64,000 nt of DNA from Mytilus edulis (taxonomy: Eukaryota > Mollusca > Bivalvia > Mytilida > Mytilidae). The translations under genes and the position numbers were made by a program. The notes under the pieces are model-generated. The model had not been told where the DNA came from and searched no databases. It worked only from the letters and a program-made list of their open reading frames with translations. The stretch lies in the NCBI RefSeq assembly GCF_963676685.1, contig NC_092355.1, positions 67,835,006-67,899,005 of the forward strand, read 5' to 3'. Positions 37,411 through 48,727 of the stretch are shown in pieces; position 1 is the stretch's first letter; each line of letters opens with the position of its first letter.

Positions 37411-38293
37411 CAACTGAGGATTTTTAATATCCATCGTCATTGATTTACCCAATATCTGGTGAAGGAACATCACAGTAAAAAATGCGAGAAGAACTGAAAC
37501 CATGATATGGAAACCAGAAAATCGTCCCTCATGTCGATTGTTTGTGTGTAAAGTTTCCCCGTGTTAAAATGAAATATCTACGTCTAGTGGAAAGGACAAT
37601 GTGGCAGTTCGTAACATCACAGAAACAAGACTGATATTTAAGTGGCACAATTTGGGCCCATAGCAGCCGGTGACCTACAACCTATCCATGAACTTTAATT
37701 GCTGAAACATAAATTTACATAAATGTTGTCGAGGAGAAAATTTAAGGTTTTAATCATCTCATCACATCTCCAGTATAAAGTAAAGCATATTCATACTGGT
37801 TATAGCAAAATAAATTAGCAATTAGATTTTTCAAACGACCTTTTAATACATTGGAAAACTTATGTTTGATAAGATGATAGTGTGGGAGTGAACTGAAGTA
37901 TTCCACAAGAGACATATAATTTAGTCTGCAAACTTACTAGTCTAGTACTTTCAGAGACATATATACTAGGTAGCCTATATTTGATATCTGGTACTGATCA
38001 ATATTTTGAGACTCAAACCTTACTTTAGGTACGTTATCTTTTCTCTTTTTAGTCATTAGCGAAATTATGTGTTTGAAGGGGAAATTATTATTTTGGCGGG
38101 AACTACATCTTGATGAGCTCCTCATACAGATTTCTGAGAGAGTGTCCTGCTGTCATCACATTGATAAATCCCTATGAAACAATTTGTTGAAGGTAGAATT
38201 AAACAAATGTTTTATGATTTAATTTGCCTGTTATTTGTCCTGCCACACCTATTAAAACGATCATCAAACCAACATTTGAAACATTCAGTGATT

Positions 38294-38436
38294 CACTGGC
38301 GGATCCAGAAATTTTCACAAGTGGGGGCCAACTGACTGCCTAAGAGGGAGCCCGCTCCAGTCACGCTTCAGTGATTCCCTATATAAGCAACCATTTTTTT
38401 CCTCCTGCTCCCCCCCCCACCCTATATCCGCCTCTG
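38294..38436 (+). mobile_element. Small TIR element, GGCGGATCCA family
   Basis: It begins CACTGGCGGATCCAGAAATT and ends ATATCCGCCTCTG, and shares an internal block (GTGATTCCCTATATAAGCAA) with the 58.13-kb copy. No target duplication is preserved here. Confidence 0.7.
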
Positions 38437-38450
38437 CTATGAGTGATACC

Positions 38451-39442
38451 TTTTTATACGACCCCAAAAAAAATTTGGGATCGTATAATGGTATGATGTC
38501 GTCGTCTGCGTCGTCGTCCGAAGACACATTGGTTTCCGGATAATACTTTAGTTTAAGTGAATAGATCTTTATGAAATTTTTAGAAGGTTCAATACCACAA
38601 CATGAAGGTTGGGACTAATTTTGGGGATAATGGTCCCAACTGTTTAGGAATTAGGTGCCAAAAAGGGGCCCAAAACAAGCATTTTTCTAGTTTCAGGATA
38701 ATAACTTGTGTACAAGTATTTCAATTGCTCTGAAATTATATCGCAATGTTTAAAACCACAAGTAGAAGGTTTGGATTCATTTTCAGGGATATGGGGCCAA
38801 AGTTTAGGAATTAAGGGCCAAAAAGGGGCCAAAACATGCATTTTTCTAGTTTCCAGACAATAACTTGTGTGTAATTGTATGGATCTCTCTGAAATTGTAC
38901 CACAACGTACCATATAACAAAGGGGAGGCTGGGATAAAGTTTTTGGGTTAATTGCCGGAAATATGTAAGTTTAGGGGCCTAAAAAGGGTAAAAAAGAAGC
39001 ATGTTTCTAGTTTCTAAACAATCATGATGATAACTTGTGTTTAAGTGTATGGATCTCTCTGAAATTGTACTACAAGGTTCAATACTACAAAAGAAAGCAT
39101 GGGATTGAGTTTAAGGGTTATTGCTCCAATGGGGGTTTCAAAAAGTGGGGGGGGGATTTTTTATTTACCATTTTTTTAAGGGAGTCCTTTTTTTAAATTT
39201 TTCAAATTTCAAATTTTGAAAAGTTTCAAGAAGAAATATTCAATTGCACAGTATTGTGCAATAGATTTGTAAGATCTTTGACCACATTATTTTGTGACAA
39301 AAACTCATATTATGTAAAAAAAAAAATTATCACAATCCTAATTCAGACAGTATCAAGCTTGAATATTGTGACCATATTTGCCCCAGCTGTTCAGGATTCG
39401 ACCACTGGGGTCGTATATAGCTGTGCCCTGCGGAGCACCTGG
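38451..39442 (+). mobile_element. Hairpin-ended repeat, ATACGACCCC family
   Basis: It starts with a stem-loop (TACGACCCCAAA paired with TTTGGGATCGTA, 38,456 onward) followed by a GTCGTCGTC tract. The interior holds tandem-like units with CTAGTTTC-AGACAATAACTTGTG and CTCTGAAATTGTAC recurring near 38.69, 38.85 and 39.01 kb. It ends GGGGTCGTATATAGCTGTGC and CCTGCGGAGCACCTGG. I recognise this layout as a common bivalve repeat. Open frames in it have no domain content. Confidence 0.7.
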
Positions 39443-39851
39443 TTAGAAACTGTTGACATACATCTTCCTAATGATCAAATAAAAAATGGGTGCCTTTCGC
39501 CTCATTTTTTCGTAAAAACTAATCACAAAGTGAATGCGATAAAAAGTTTGAAAAAAAAATATTACAATAATTGCCGGACCAATGTATGGTACGGACATGC
39601 AAATACGGACTGTCATACAGAAAACAGCCTATATTACATACATTATATAATCTTGATGTTCATATAAACCCCATACGAAGGCTATTTTGATACTCAGCTA
39701 TCCAAAAATGAATTTTATTGCACACTAGTTCTCATATTTGAAAAATCCACAGGGGCCAAAATGCGAAACTACACACCTAACTGTGGAGTGCTACCTTAAG
39801 GTGAAATTTTTCACCTCCTGCCTCAATTTGTAGTATATTTTCTGTGTTCCC

Positions 39852-40445
39852 TTTGGGGTATCTAGTTTTAAAAATGTGTCCGGTGACCCGGCCATCCAAC
39901 CAAAATGGCTGCCACGGCTAATAATAGAACATAGGAGTAAAATGCAGTTTTTGGCTTATAACTTAAAAACCGAAGCATTAACAGGGTTTAATTGTTTATC
40001 AGGTCAAGATCTATCTGCCCTGATATTTTCACATGGATCGGACAACCCGTTGTTAGGTTACTGTCCTGAATTGGTAATTTTAAGGAAATTTTGCCGTTTT
40101 TTGTTATTATCTTGAATATTATTATAGATAGAGATAAACTGTATGCAGCAATAACGTTCAGTAAAATAAGATCTACAAATAAGTTTACATGACCAAAATA
40201 GTCAATTGACCCCTTAAGGAGTTATTGCCCTTTATAGTTAATTTTTAACATTTTTCATAAATTTTTGTAAATTTTTAGAAAATATTTTCCACTGTAATTA
40301 CTGGGCCAAGTTTGATTGTCAGGCTTTAAATCTGACCATGACCTCATTTCATGGTTTAGTTTTCATGGTTTGGATGTTAAGAATGTTACATGTAAGTCTA
40401 TATTTCACAGATGCTATAAATCACTAAATTTTGTGTATGGAATGT
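39852..40445 (+). mobile_element. Truncated copy of the AGCTCACCTGGCCC element
   Basis: It contains TTTGGGGTATCTAGTTTT, GGCTGCCACGGCTAATAATA, AATGCAGTTTTTGGCTTATA and AGTCAATTGACCCCTTAAGG, in the same order as one internal unit of the 42.44-kb element. Both hairpin ends are missing. Confidence 0.8.
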
Positions 40446-40785
40446 CAGTTTGTTGGATGTTCATCATCTGTCTGGCTTGGTTAATTTGTCTGTGACTTCA
40501 TTGTCAAAGGTTATATTGAAAATGGAAAGTTTGTGTGATACTTGTACTTGTAGTAAAACCTTCATACATGTATATAGGCAAAGCAGACATGACATTTCAG
40601 CATATGGGCACAGTCACTCTTGTTTACATCTGACACCATTGATCATGTCTACCATATTGATTATACACATGTAGCTGCTTTTTGATAACAAAAGTCTGAC
40701 AACTATTAACAATTGTTGTAATTCATTTGATAATACTAGGTATTATAGTCTTGTATAACATGTATAATGTACGATAACCAGAATA

Positions 40786-40985
40786 AGGAGATGTGGTATG
40801 AATTTCAATAAGACGACCATCAACCGTAGACCAAGTGATGTAATTGTTAGTAACTGCACATCCTTCAACAATGAGCAAAATCAGTACATGTACCGCATAA
40901 GTGTGATAATGGAAAACCTATAACGGGCCTAGCCATATTGGATGATGTAACACAATGTAAACAAGTTCATATGAGAAACCCAAGT
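40786..40985 (+). repeat. Diverged GCAATGAGACAAC-family repeat
   Basis: GGAGATGTGGTATGAATTTC, AATAAGACGACCATC and CAACAATGAGCAAAATCAGT follow the family order seen at 10.48 and 36.36 kb but are heavily mutated. Confidence 0.55.
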
Positions 40986-42443
40986 TTGATTTTTTATACA
41001 AAAGCAACATTGATACATAAGTGATGACAAATATATTGTGGTTAACCAAAGACTTATACCTGACCGTGTATCACGGTACAGCGGATATAGGTACTAACCA
41101 AGCGGGCATGATCGATTTTGAACTGACACGGTATAGAAAATCTTTGTTTTGTTTTATCAACATTCAGTGTACATTTCTCAACATCTGAAATTCCTGCTCC
41201 AAAATAATTTTCGCATCATTTTTTTCCTATTTATAAGACAACCGTTATATTCTAATAAGAACAATTAACTTGTAAATGTGCAAACAGTTGTGAATGTCAA
41301 CACCAACTTATCAATTTCGTTACAATTGTCGAGACATTTACATGTTTTACCGGAAGGAAAGCTAATACAGGGCAAAAGTAATAGTTACCAATCAAAAAAC
41401 CTACCTGTGATTACTCATTCAATGAAACTTTTTGAGTAATAAACGAGTATGAAAATATTTTGGATAAACGTTAGTAGGACATCTGATCAACTGAAACCAC
41501 ATAAGAAAATCCAATGTCAGTCTATAGAAATTAATAAGACCGGAGTCTCAAAACTACAACAAGTTCTAAACCGTGATGTGAATAAATTAAAGAAGATTTG
41601 ATTTCCGTGTCTGAAACAATGCGAGTTTTCTTGTTTTGAACATTTGAAATTTCACTGGCGCTAGTTATTTTGTCGGGTCTTGTATACAGTATGTCCATCT
41701 ACATTTTGTACTAGTATCTACAAATACTTTTTTACAAAATATGTACATGGTAGATTGGTTGAGAAAAATCCGGTGAAAATATGTTTTTTTCTCGCGAGTG
41801 ATAATATTTTTTACCTCAATCATGAACGCTTAAGTGCTATTTTCATTTATCATGTGTATCAAGTACATTTGAACTTCAAATAGACCATTCGGTACAATAT
41901 ACAATACAAAGTAGAGTTAATTTTGAACTATTAAAAAATAAAATACGGTAAAATAAAATAAATTAAATTTAGATAGATTTAAATTTTTTTTTATAGCTGC
42001 AAAAGATGTGTTAAATGTTATTCATAGCTTTGATTTTTTTTTGTATGTATAGAAATCAAAATGGTTAATACGGCAATATTTATAATTTTACAAGAAAAAA
42101 AAATGTAGCCCCAAATATAAGCTCAGAATAAGTGTGTGAAATAAGCCCTCAAGAAAATATAAAGCAGTTTAATATGGGGATAAGTTTGACAAGTGTGTAT
42201 ATTAGGAGTTCCCTTTTAGGTTTAGAGTATATCATGTATGTTGACCGTTATTATGAAGTAATGTGCTTCGTAAAACTACGGGTATTGAAAAATACCTTGT
42301 ATGCATGAATGATTTCACACCTAACTAATTTAAAAAAGAAAATAATTAAATTTGTTATTTAGATAATATTGAAAAATTGTAAACTGTTAATACAGTTAAG
42401 GATACATGTACATTTGGTTACGAATATATTGGGTAACCTTTTT
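40986..42443. other. AT-rich intergenic DNA, no gene seen
   Basis: No coding, splice or repeat structure was recognised apart from poly-A and poly-T runs. Confidence 0.4.
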
Positions 42444-44251
42444 AGCTCACCTGGCCCGAAGGGCCAAGTGAGCTATTCCCATCACTTTGCGTCCGGCGTC
42501 CGTCGTCGTCGTCCGTCGTCCGTCGTCCGTCGTCCGTCGTCGTCGTCCGTCGTCGTTAACTTTTACAAAAATCTTCTCCTCTGAAACTACTGGGCCAAAT
42601 CAAACCAAACTTGGCCACAATCATTATTGGGGTATCTAGTTTAAAAAATGTGTGGCGTGACCCGGTCAACCAACCAAGATGGCCGCCACGGCTAAAAATA
42701 GAACATAGGGGTAAAATGCAGTTTTTGGCTTATAACTCAAAAACCAAAGCATTTAGAGCAAATCTGACATGGGGTAAAAATGTTTATTAGGTCAAGATCT
42801 ATCTGCCCTGAAATTTTCAGATGAATTGGTCAATCGGTTGTTGGGTTGCTGCCCCTGAATTGGTAATTTTGAGGAAATTTTGCTGTTTTTTGTTATTATC
42901 TTGAATATTATTATAGATAGAGATAAACTGTAAACAGCAATAATGTTCAGCAAAGTAAGATCTACAAATAAGTCAACATGACCAAAATGGTCAGTTGACC
43001 CGTTTAGGAGTTATTGCCCTTTATAGTCAATTTTTAACCATTTTTCGTAAATTAAAGTAATCTTTTACAAAAATCTTCTCCTCTGAAACTACTGGGCCAA
43101 ATTAATTCAAACTTGGCCACAATCATCTTTGGGGTATCTAGTTTAAAATATGTGTGGCGTGACCTGGTCAACCAACCAAGATGGCCGCCACCGCTAAAAA
43201 TAGAACATAGGGGTAAAATGCAGTTTTTGGCTTATAACTCAAAAAACAAAGCATTTTGAGGAAATCTGACATGGGATAAAAATGTTTATCAGGTCAAGAT
43301 CTATCTTCTCTGAAATTTTCAGATGAATCGGTCAATGGGTTGTTGGGCTGCTGCCCCTGAATTGGTAATTTTGAGGAAATTTTGCTGTTTTTGGTTATTA
43401 TCTTGAATATTATTATAGATAGAGATAAACTGTAAACAGCAATAATGTTCAGCAAAGTAAGATCTACAAATAAGTCAACATGACCAAAATGGTCAGTTGA
43501 CCCGTTTAGGAGTTATTGCCCTTTATAGTCAATCTTTAACCATTTTTCATAAATCTAAGTAATCTTTTACAAAATCTCCACTGAAACTACTAGGCCACAA
43601 TCATCTTTGGGGTATCTAGTTTGAAAAATGTGTCCGATGACCTGGCCATTCAACCAAGATGGCCGCCACGGCTAAAAATAGAACATAGGGGTAAAATGCA
43701 GTTTCTGGCTTATAACTATGAAACCAAAGCATCTAGAGCAAATCTGACAAGAAGTTAAATTGTTAATCAAGTCAATATCTATCTGCCCTGAATTTTTCAG
43801 ATGAATTGGACAACTGGTTGTTGGGTTGCTGCCCTCCAATTGGTAATTTTTAAAGAAATTTTGCCGTTTTTGGTTATCTTGAATACTATTATAGATAGCG
43901 ATAAACTGTAAACAGCAATAATGTTCAGCAAAGTAAGATCTACAAATAAGTCAACATGACCTAAATGGTCAATTGACCCCTTAAGGAGTTATTGCCCTTT
44001 ATAGTCAATTTTTAACAATTTTCATTAATTTGGTAAATTTATGTAAATTTTTACCAAATATAGTTCTCTGTTACTAATGGGCAAAGTTCATTATAGATAT
44101 AATTGTAAGAAGCAAAATCGTTCAGTAAAGTAAGAACTTCAAACACATCACCATCACCAAAATACAATTTTGTCATGAATCCATTTGTGTCCTTTGTTTA
44201 ATATGCACATAGACCAAGGTGAGCGACACAGGCTCTTTAGAGCCTCTAGTT
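42444..44251 (+). mobile_element. 1.8-kb hairpin-ended non-autonomous element
   Basis: The left end is a 31-nt hairpin (42,444-42,474; stem AGCTCACCTGGCCC, loop GAA, one mismatch). It is followed by a CGTCCGTCGTC tract. About three tandem ~500-bp units follow, each with AATCTTCTCCTCTGAAACTA, ACCAAGATGGCCGCCAC and TAGGAGTTATTGCCCTTTAT, at 42.56, 43.07 and 43.57 kb. The right end is GAGCGACACAGGCTCTTTAG then AGCCTCTAGTT, a short hairpin followed by CTAGTT. A right-end hairpin just before CTAG recalls Helitrons, but the left end does not clearly start with TC, so the class is uncertain. No protein is encoded. Confidence 0.75.
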
Positions 44252-44855
44252 CGATTTATATCTGTTAGTAGTTATCTATTATCTAGTGAAATGGCACGTA
44301 TCTAGTGCTGGTTCCGATTTTATTTTTTCGAAGAGATTAGAGGCGAGGGAGTGTTAAACAATTATGTAAATTCAGCACATTCACTAAATAACCGAGGAAT
44401 ACAAAAAATGTGTTCAGCGGCTAATATTTCAAAATACTATTTTTTTTTTAAATCAATATCTATCTACAATTAATGTATTAAATGGGAGTGATAGTTGTTT
44501 CTCTTTGTCACAACCTTATATTTCACACGGTAAAATTGTTTTACAAATAATTTAACCTATATCGCTGACTGTCAGACATTTTGTATCCGTGACTTTTAAG
44601 TTGACATGACGATCAATGTTTGGAAGTTGCTATGCTTATGAATTAGCTATGACTATACAATGGTTGTAACTATCATATTTTTTACTGTTACAACCTTTTC
44701 AGCGTTTAAACAGTTTGTTCATGATTGTTGCAACGTTTTTCGAGTTGGGACAGTTGTAAATCAACTGTTATAACTTTGAAATAGTTGTATCAGTCCTTTA
44801 TTGACTGTGACAGTTATTCCTTGCGTTGTGGCAGTCGATTTATGTTATAGACAAA
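44252..44855. other. AT-rich DNA with CTGTTACAAC-like simple motif
   Basis: TTGTAACTATCA, CTGTTACAACCTTTT, GTTGCAACG and ACTGTTATAACTTTG motifs recur from 44.64 to 44.83 kb and again at 45.53-45.62 kb. The motif region is split by the retroelement relic described next. Confidence 0.55.
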
Positions 44856-44859
44856 CAAT

Positions 44860-45530
44860 TTTAAAAGAGGGACGAAAGATACCAAAGGGACAGTCAAACT
44901 CATAAATCTAAAACAAACTGACAACGCCATGGCTAAAAATGAAAAAGACAAACAGAAAAACAATAGTACACATGACACAACATATAAAACTGAAGAATAA
45001 ACAACACGAACCCCACCAAAAACTAGGGGTAATCTCAGGTGCTCCGGAAGGGTAAGCAGATCCTGCTCCACATGTGGAACCCGTCGTGTTGCTTATGTGA
45101 TTACAAATCCGGTAAATAGTCTAATTCGGTAGGTCACATTCATGAAAGGGAAGGGGATTGTAGTTACGACGTAAGGAACATATCCGATATCATTTGTGAA
45201 ACGGTTATTTCATAACGGTCAACCAACTCGTGATGGCGTCCGTAAAATTTACGAAGGGATGATTTCAACTTCACCATTTGGAACTCGATCTTGGTTTAAT
45301 AGCTTCCTTGTGAGCAGTAACCCTCTATCAAGAAAATCATGATAGGAAATGCAAGCACGGGAATATCGTATCAATTGGGAGATATATTCCCCGTATGCAG
45401 GTGCTGCTGGAATGTTGCTACTTAGAAATGGAAAGTTCACAATTGGAAAGCTGAAATCATCTCTTTTGTCGTAAAGTTTTGTTTTCAACCGACCCTCATT
45501 GTCAATTTCTAGATGTAAGTCAAGTTAAAG
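44860..45530 (-). pseudogene. Retroelement relic: RT-like carboxy-terminus plus 3' region
   Basis: On the minus strand, 45,530-45,249 reads DLHLEIDNEGRLKTKLYDKR, then DDFSFPIVNFPFLSSNIPAA, PAYGEYISQLIRYSRA, then a HDFLDRGLLLTRKLLNQ block. After a frameshift, 45,250-45,170 reads RKFYGRHHELVDRYEITVSQ. The non-coding tail to 44,860 contains GGAGCAGGATCTGCTTACCC and AGTTTGACTGTCCCTTTGG, a 3' region with other copies at 13.28 and 37.17 kb. The RT palm itself is missing (truncated 5'). I recognise the protein as a recurrent mollusc retroelement; possible Penelope-like class is unproven. Confidence 0.75.
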
Positions 45531-45849
45531 TTGGGACAGTTACAAAATAACAGCAGCAGTGAAATTTAACAACTGTTACAACTTTAACAAACACTGGCTG
45601 TTACTGGTATGGACAGTTGTTTTTTCGTCCAGTAGTGAAAGCATTCTCTAAATCATGGTGTTTACATCGCTAGAACCACAACTATTATACCTCCTTAGAG
45701 AGGACAATTATTTTTCGCGTTTATCCTAATGTAAACTACGATTATTCTACTTTAATATATAGAGACTTTCTGTATTCTGTCTACTGTTTTCTTTGAAATG
45801 TTTACTATTTAAGGGGTCAAACCAGTTGCATATATATATATTAAGATAA

Positions 45850-46045
45850 GTAAAACATGTTGAAACAAGAATGTGTATATAGTACACTGATGCCACATCG
45901 GCATTATATTAATACTAAGTTTCGAGTTGATTGGACTTCAACTTTATCAAAATCTACCTTGACCAAAAACTTGAACCTGAAGCGGGACAGGCGGACGGAC
46001 GGACGAACGAAGGAACGAGTCGAACGTTGCACAGATAAATAGGAG
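45850..46045 (+). repeat. Dispersed repeat ending in GGACGGACGAACGAA
   Basis: It runs from AAACAAGAATGTGTATATAG through GAGTTGATTGGACTTCAACT and CCTGAAGCGGGACAGGCGG to a GGAC/GAAC tetranucleotide run. I recognise it as an internally deleted copy of a widespread bivalve repeat. Confidence 0.7.
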
Positions 46046-46129
46046 GGGCATAAACAATTATTGTTGAAAGTGGAAATAGTGATTTGGCACAAAATGAAAG
46101 TAAGGTAAAGATTAGAGAGAGGCAGGACC

Positions 46130-46310
46130 TTTGTCGGAACGTCGGAATCGGGTGTTTAAAGCTCGGGATTTGGGGATTGATCCGGGAATATATTTTTCGA
46201 TTTCGGGATTTCGGGTTATGAATTTCTTTAAATTCTGCATCTCGGGATTTCATGTTTTTAAGCCCGGGATTTCGGAATCTGAGGACCCCTCTGACCACCC
46301 CTCAAATTAT
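46130..46310 (+). repeat. CGGGATTTCGGG low-complexity repeat
   Basis: Short units CGGGATTT(C/G)GGG recur at about 46.16, 46.20, 46.25 and 46.27 kb. The open frames on both strands here are derived from it. Confidence 0.65.
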
Positions 46311-47282
46311 CCTAAGTCGGTCGTAGTCATTTATACAAGATTCATATCCTACCATTGGCATTTAATAAGAAAGCACTGATGGATTGTTCTAGAAGCATAT
46401 TTTATTAGACTAATAATGGTCTATATATAAGCAATTACATTTTATTCATGTTTGAAGCGGCGTAAAATTTTAATTTAATTTGACTTTTACCAAAAGATGC
46501 ATTGTAGCAAAGGAGAAGAATAATTGTAGCCTGAGGCCAGAAACACGAACATAATTGAATTAAACATAAAAGAAACAAATATCGGACTTTGGAAAAAGGG
46601 AGAGGGCTTTTGATAACTTTCAAGTAATGAAATTCTCCATACAAAATATCTTTTACAAAAAGTCATCCTAAAACAGTTCACAAGCCGTATATGCCCGCGA
46701 TTTCGCGGGTGTGTTCTAGTAACATTTAAAACTGATCCAGTCAGGTGAACCAGTCACAGATAATTGAATTCTAGTCAAATCGACACTTGGTTAAATCGGC
46801 ACCTGGTCAAATCTGCACCCAGTATAGTCAAATCGGCACCTAGTCAAATTGGCACCTGGTTAAACATGTTAAATCGGCACCTGATGTAGTAATTTTGGTA
46901 CCCATGTTAAATATGTCTTATATATATTTTATATCAATTAATATATTTTTTTGCAATATTCTAAGCAAAACGTTTAAAATAAAGAAGGGGTTGTGTCAAA
47001 ATATTGACGAATTTACATTTTCGGGGGGTTTTTGTATGCCATTTTTTCGGTCTAATTAATGTGAGTGTATTAAAGGAGTAAAATATATTTATGCATGTTT
47101 CATCCAGTTGAGCATTCTGTATGATTGTTGGTTTAATGCTGTTTAAACTTTCCTGCAAAGCGACCTTAGAATTGCGTATAATTTTTCGATAATTAATGAT
47201 ACTAATGAAAAGGGCTCATGGTTTTCCCTATCACTACTTCTAACTTTCTCATGATTAAACAACATCTTGCGTAATGGCTTCA

Positions 47283-47446
47283 CATTGGCGGATCCAAGGG
47301 GGGGGGGGGGGGTTCCGGGGGTTGGAACCCCCTTTTTTTGGCCGATCAATGCATTTGAATGGGAGCATATAGTTGGAAACCCCCCCTCCTTTTTACTCTG
47401 GGTTGGGACCCCCCCCCCCCTTTTCAAATGGCTGGATCCGCCCCTG
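47283..47446 (+). mobile_element. MITE, GGCGGATCCA family, 164 bp
   Basis: It begins CATTGGCGGATCCA and ends TGGATCCGCCCCTG, with a 5-bp target duplication CTTCA (47,278-47,282 and 47,447-47,451). Its interior carries long G and C runs and CAATGCATTTGAATGGGAGC, which occurs inverted in the 61.16-kb copy. Confidence 0.88.
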
Positions 47447-47514
47447 CTTCATTGTTTTTTATTTAGTTTTTCAGTGAAGAAAAAAACATCAATAACTACT
47501 TGTATATATAGAGA

Positions 47515-47649
47515 ATAATACATGGCAAAATCCGTATCATATGTCGTATCATCCCGAGACATCAATATCAGCCCAAGGGCCTTTAGGCCCGAGGGATGAT
47601 ATTGGTCGAGGGTGATACTGCATGTGATACGGATTTTGCCATGTATTAT
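47515..47649. mobile_element. 135-bp fold-back element
   Basis: The arms 47,515-47,539 and 47,625-47,649 are perfect 25-bp inverted repeats (outer ATAATACATGGCAAAATCCG). Partial pairing continues to a loop region with GGGCCTTTAGGCCC. Almost the whole unit can form one hairpin. Confidence 0.85.
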
Positions 47650-48025
47650 ACGCTTTATCATATATTTCAACAGAAGAGTATTATATTATATGAACTGTTT
47701 TCTGATCCATAGCACTGGGTTACCTTCAGTTCTACTTTTGTCTTGTTTCAAAGGCCTAAAAAGATCTGCTCAATTACTTATCCGAAGCACCTGGGCTACC
47801 TTAAAATTTGCGTGCTGTTGTTTTTAAAATATTTTGTTCATTATTGTATTTATTTGTGTGTTTTGTATTTTTTATAGTTGCATTTAGTTCGTGAAGTCAC
47901 ATACAATATGAAAACTTGACGTTTGTGACGTCACATATAAAAAAAATGACGTCATTAAAAAAATTGACCTATTTTGAGGAAAATTTTTCTTAAACAAAAA
48001 AAAAACAAAAAAACTGACTTTATGT

Positions 48026-48155
48026 AAAAAAAAAAAAAAAAAAAAAAAGTAGGGGTGTGATAAAGGGTAGAGGTGTGATAAAGGGTAGAGGTGTGATAAA
48101 GGGTATGCGATAAAGGGTAGGGGTGTGATAAAGGGTATGCGATAAAGGGTGCGCA
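48026..48155 (+). repeat. Poly-A run then 18-bp minisatellite
   Basis: About 23 A residues (48,026-48,048) precede about five units of GTGTGATAAAGGGTAGAG, the later ones shortened to TATGCGATAAAGGG. A TA microsatellite follows near 48,219-48,245. Confidence 0.88.
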
Positions 48156-48727
48156 TCAAAGTTGCGCGATATGGATTAAACAGCAAATATGCAAAACTAC
48201 TGTATTTACTACTAAACATATGATAAATATATATATATATATATAGAGTTACAGCTCTTTTAATAATATATAGCAAGACATTGGTTTGGTTGACTTTTCA
48301 ATCAACAAAGATTTGTATAGCCTGACTAGTCTAGTGAATTCTTAAAATTTATTAATTGAAAAGAAAACTAATCAAAACAACAGTCTGAATTATCTATAGA
48401 ATGTTGAGAAAACCCTAAGAATAATTAGAAATAGAAAGATCATTTATACATTTTTGAAGTTTATATAGTTTACATCAAATATAATTCGGTGCCGAATTGA
48501 TTTAAAATAGGTGCCGATTTGACTAGATGCCGATTTAACCAGATGCCGATTTGATTTTTTCAATGGGTGCCGAATTATATAATAACCCCAGATTATTGAT
48601 TTATTTCCTTTGCATGTAACCCTAAACATCATATAAATGAGGGTTTGGATGGGGATGAATGATCAAAGAATAATGCCCTTAAAAAATGAAGCAATGATAA
48701 GGGAAATCTTTGAGGATTAGAGAGAAA

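Larger units (their letters stand above)
46770..48583. mobile_element. Candidate element with inverted CGGCACC clusters
   Basis: The left cluster (46,770-46,905) has about six GTCAAATCGGCACCTGG units; the right cluster (48,483-48,583) has about five units of the reverse complement (GGTGCCGATTTGACTAG). About 1.6 kb lies between, holding two smaller elements and a minisatellite. Multiple short inverted units near both ends look like subterminal transposase-binding repeats. No exact TIR or target duplication was identified. Confidence 0.5.

Noticed and set aside
39254..39667. 137-codon open frame
   Set aside because: It covers the end of the ATACGACCCC repeat and following AT-rich DNA, with no domain and no splice signals.
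42444..44251. Assignment of the hairpin-ended element to Helitrons
   Set aside because: The right end has a hairpin followed by CTAG, but the left end does not clearly begin with TC and no Rep/Hel protein is present; left unclassified.
47143..47518. Proline/glycine-rich frames on both strands
   Set aside because: They result from the long G and C runs of a MITE.
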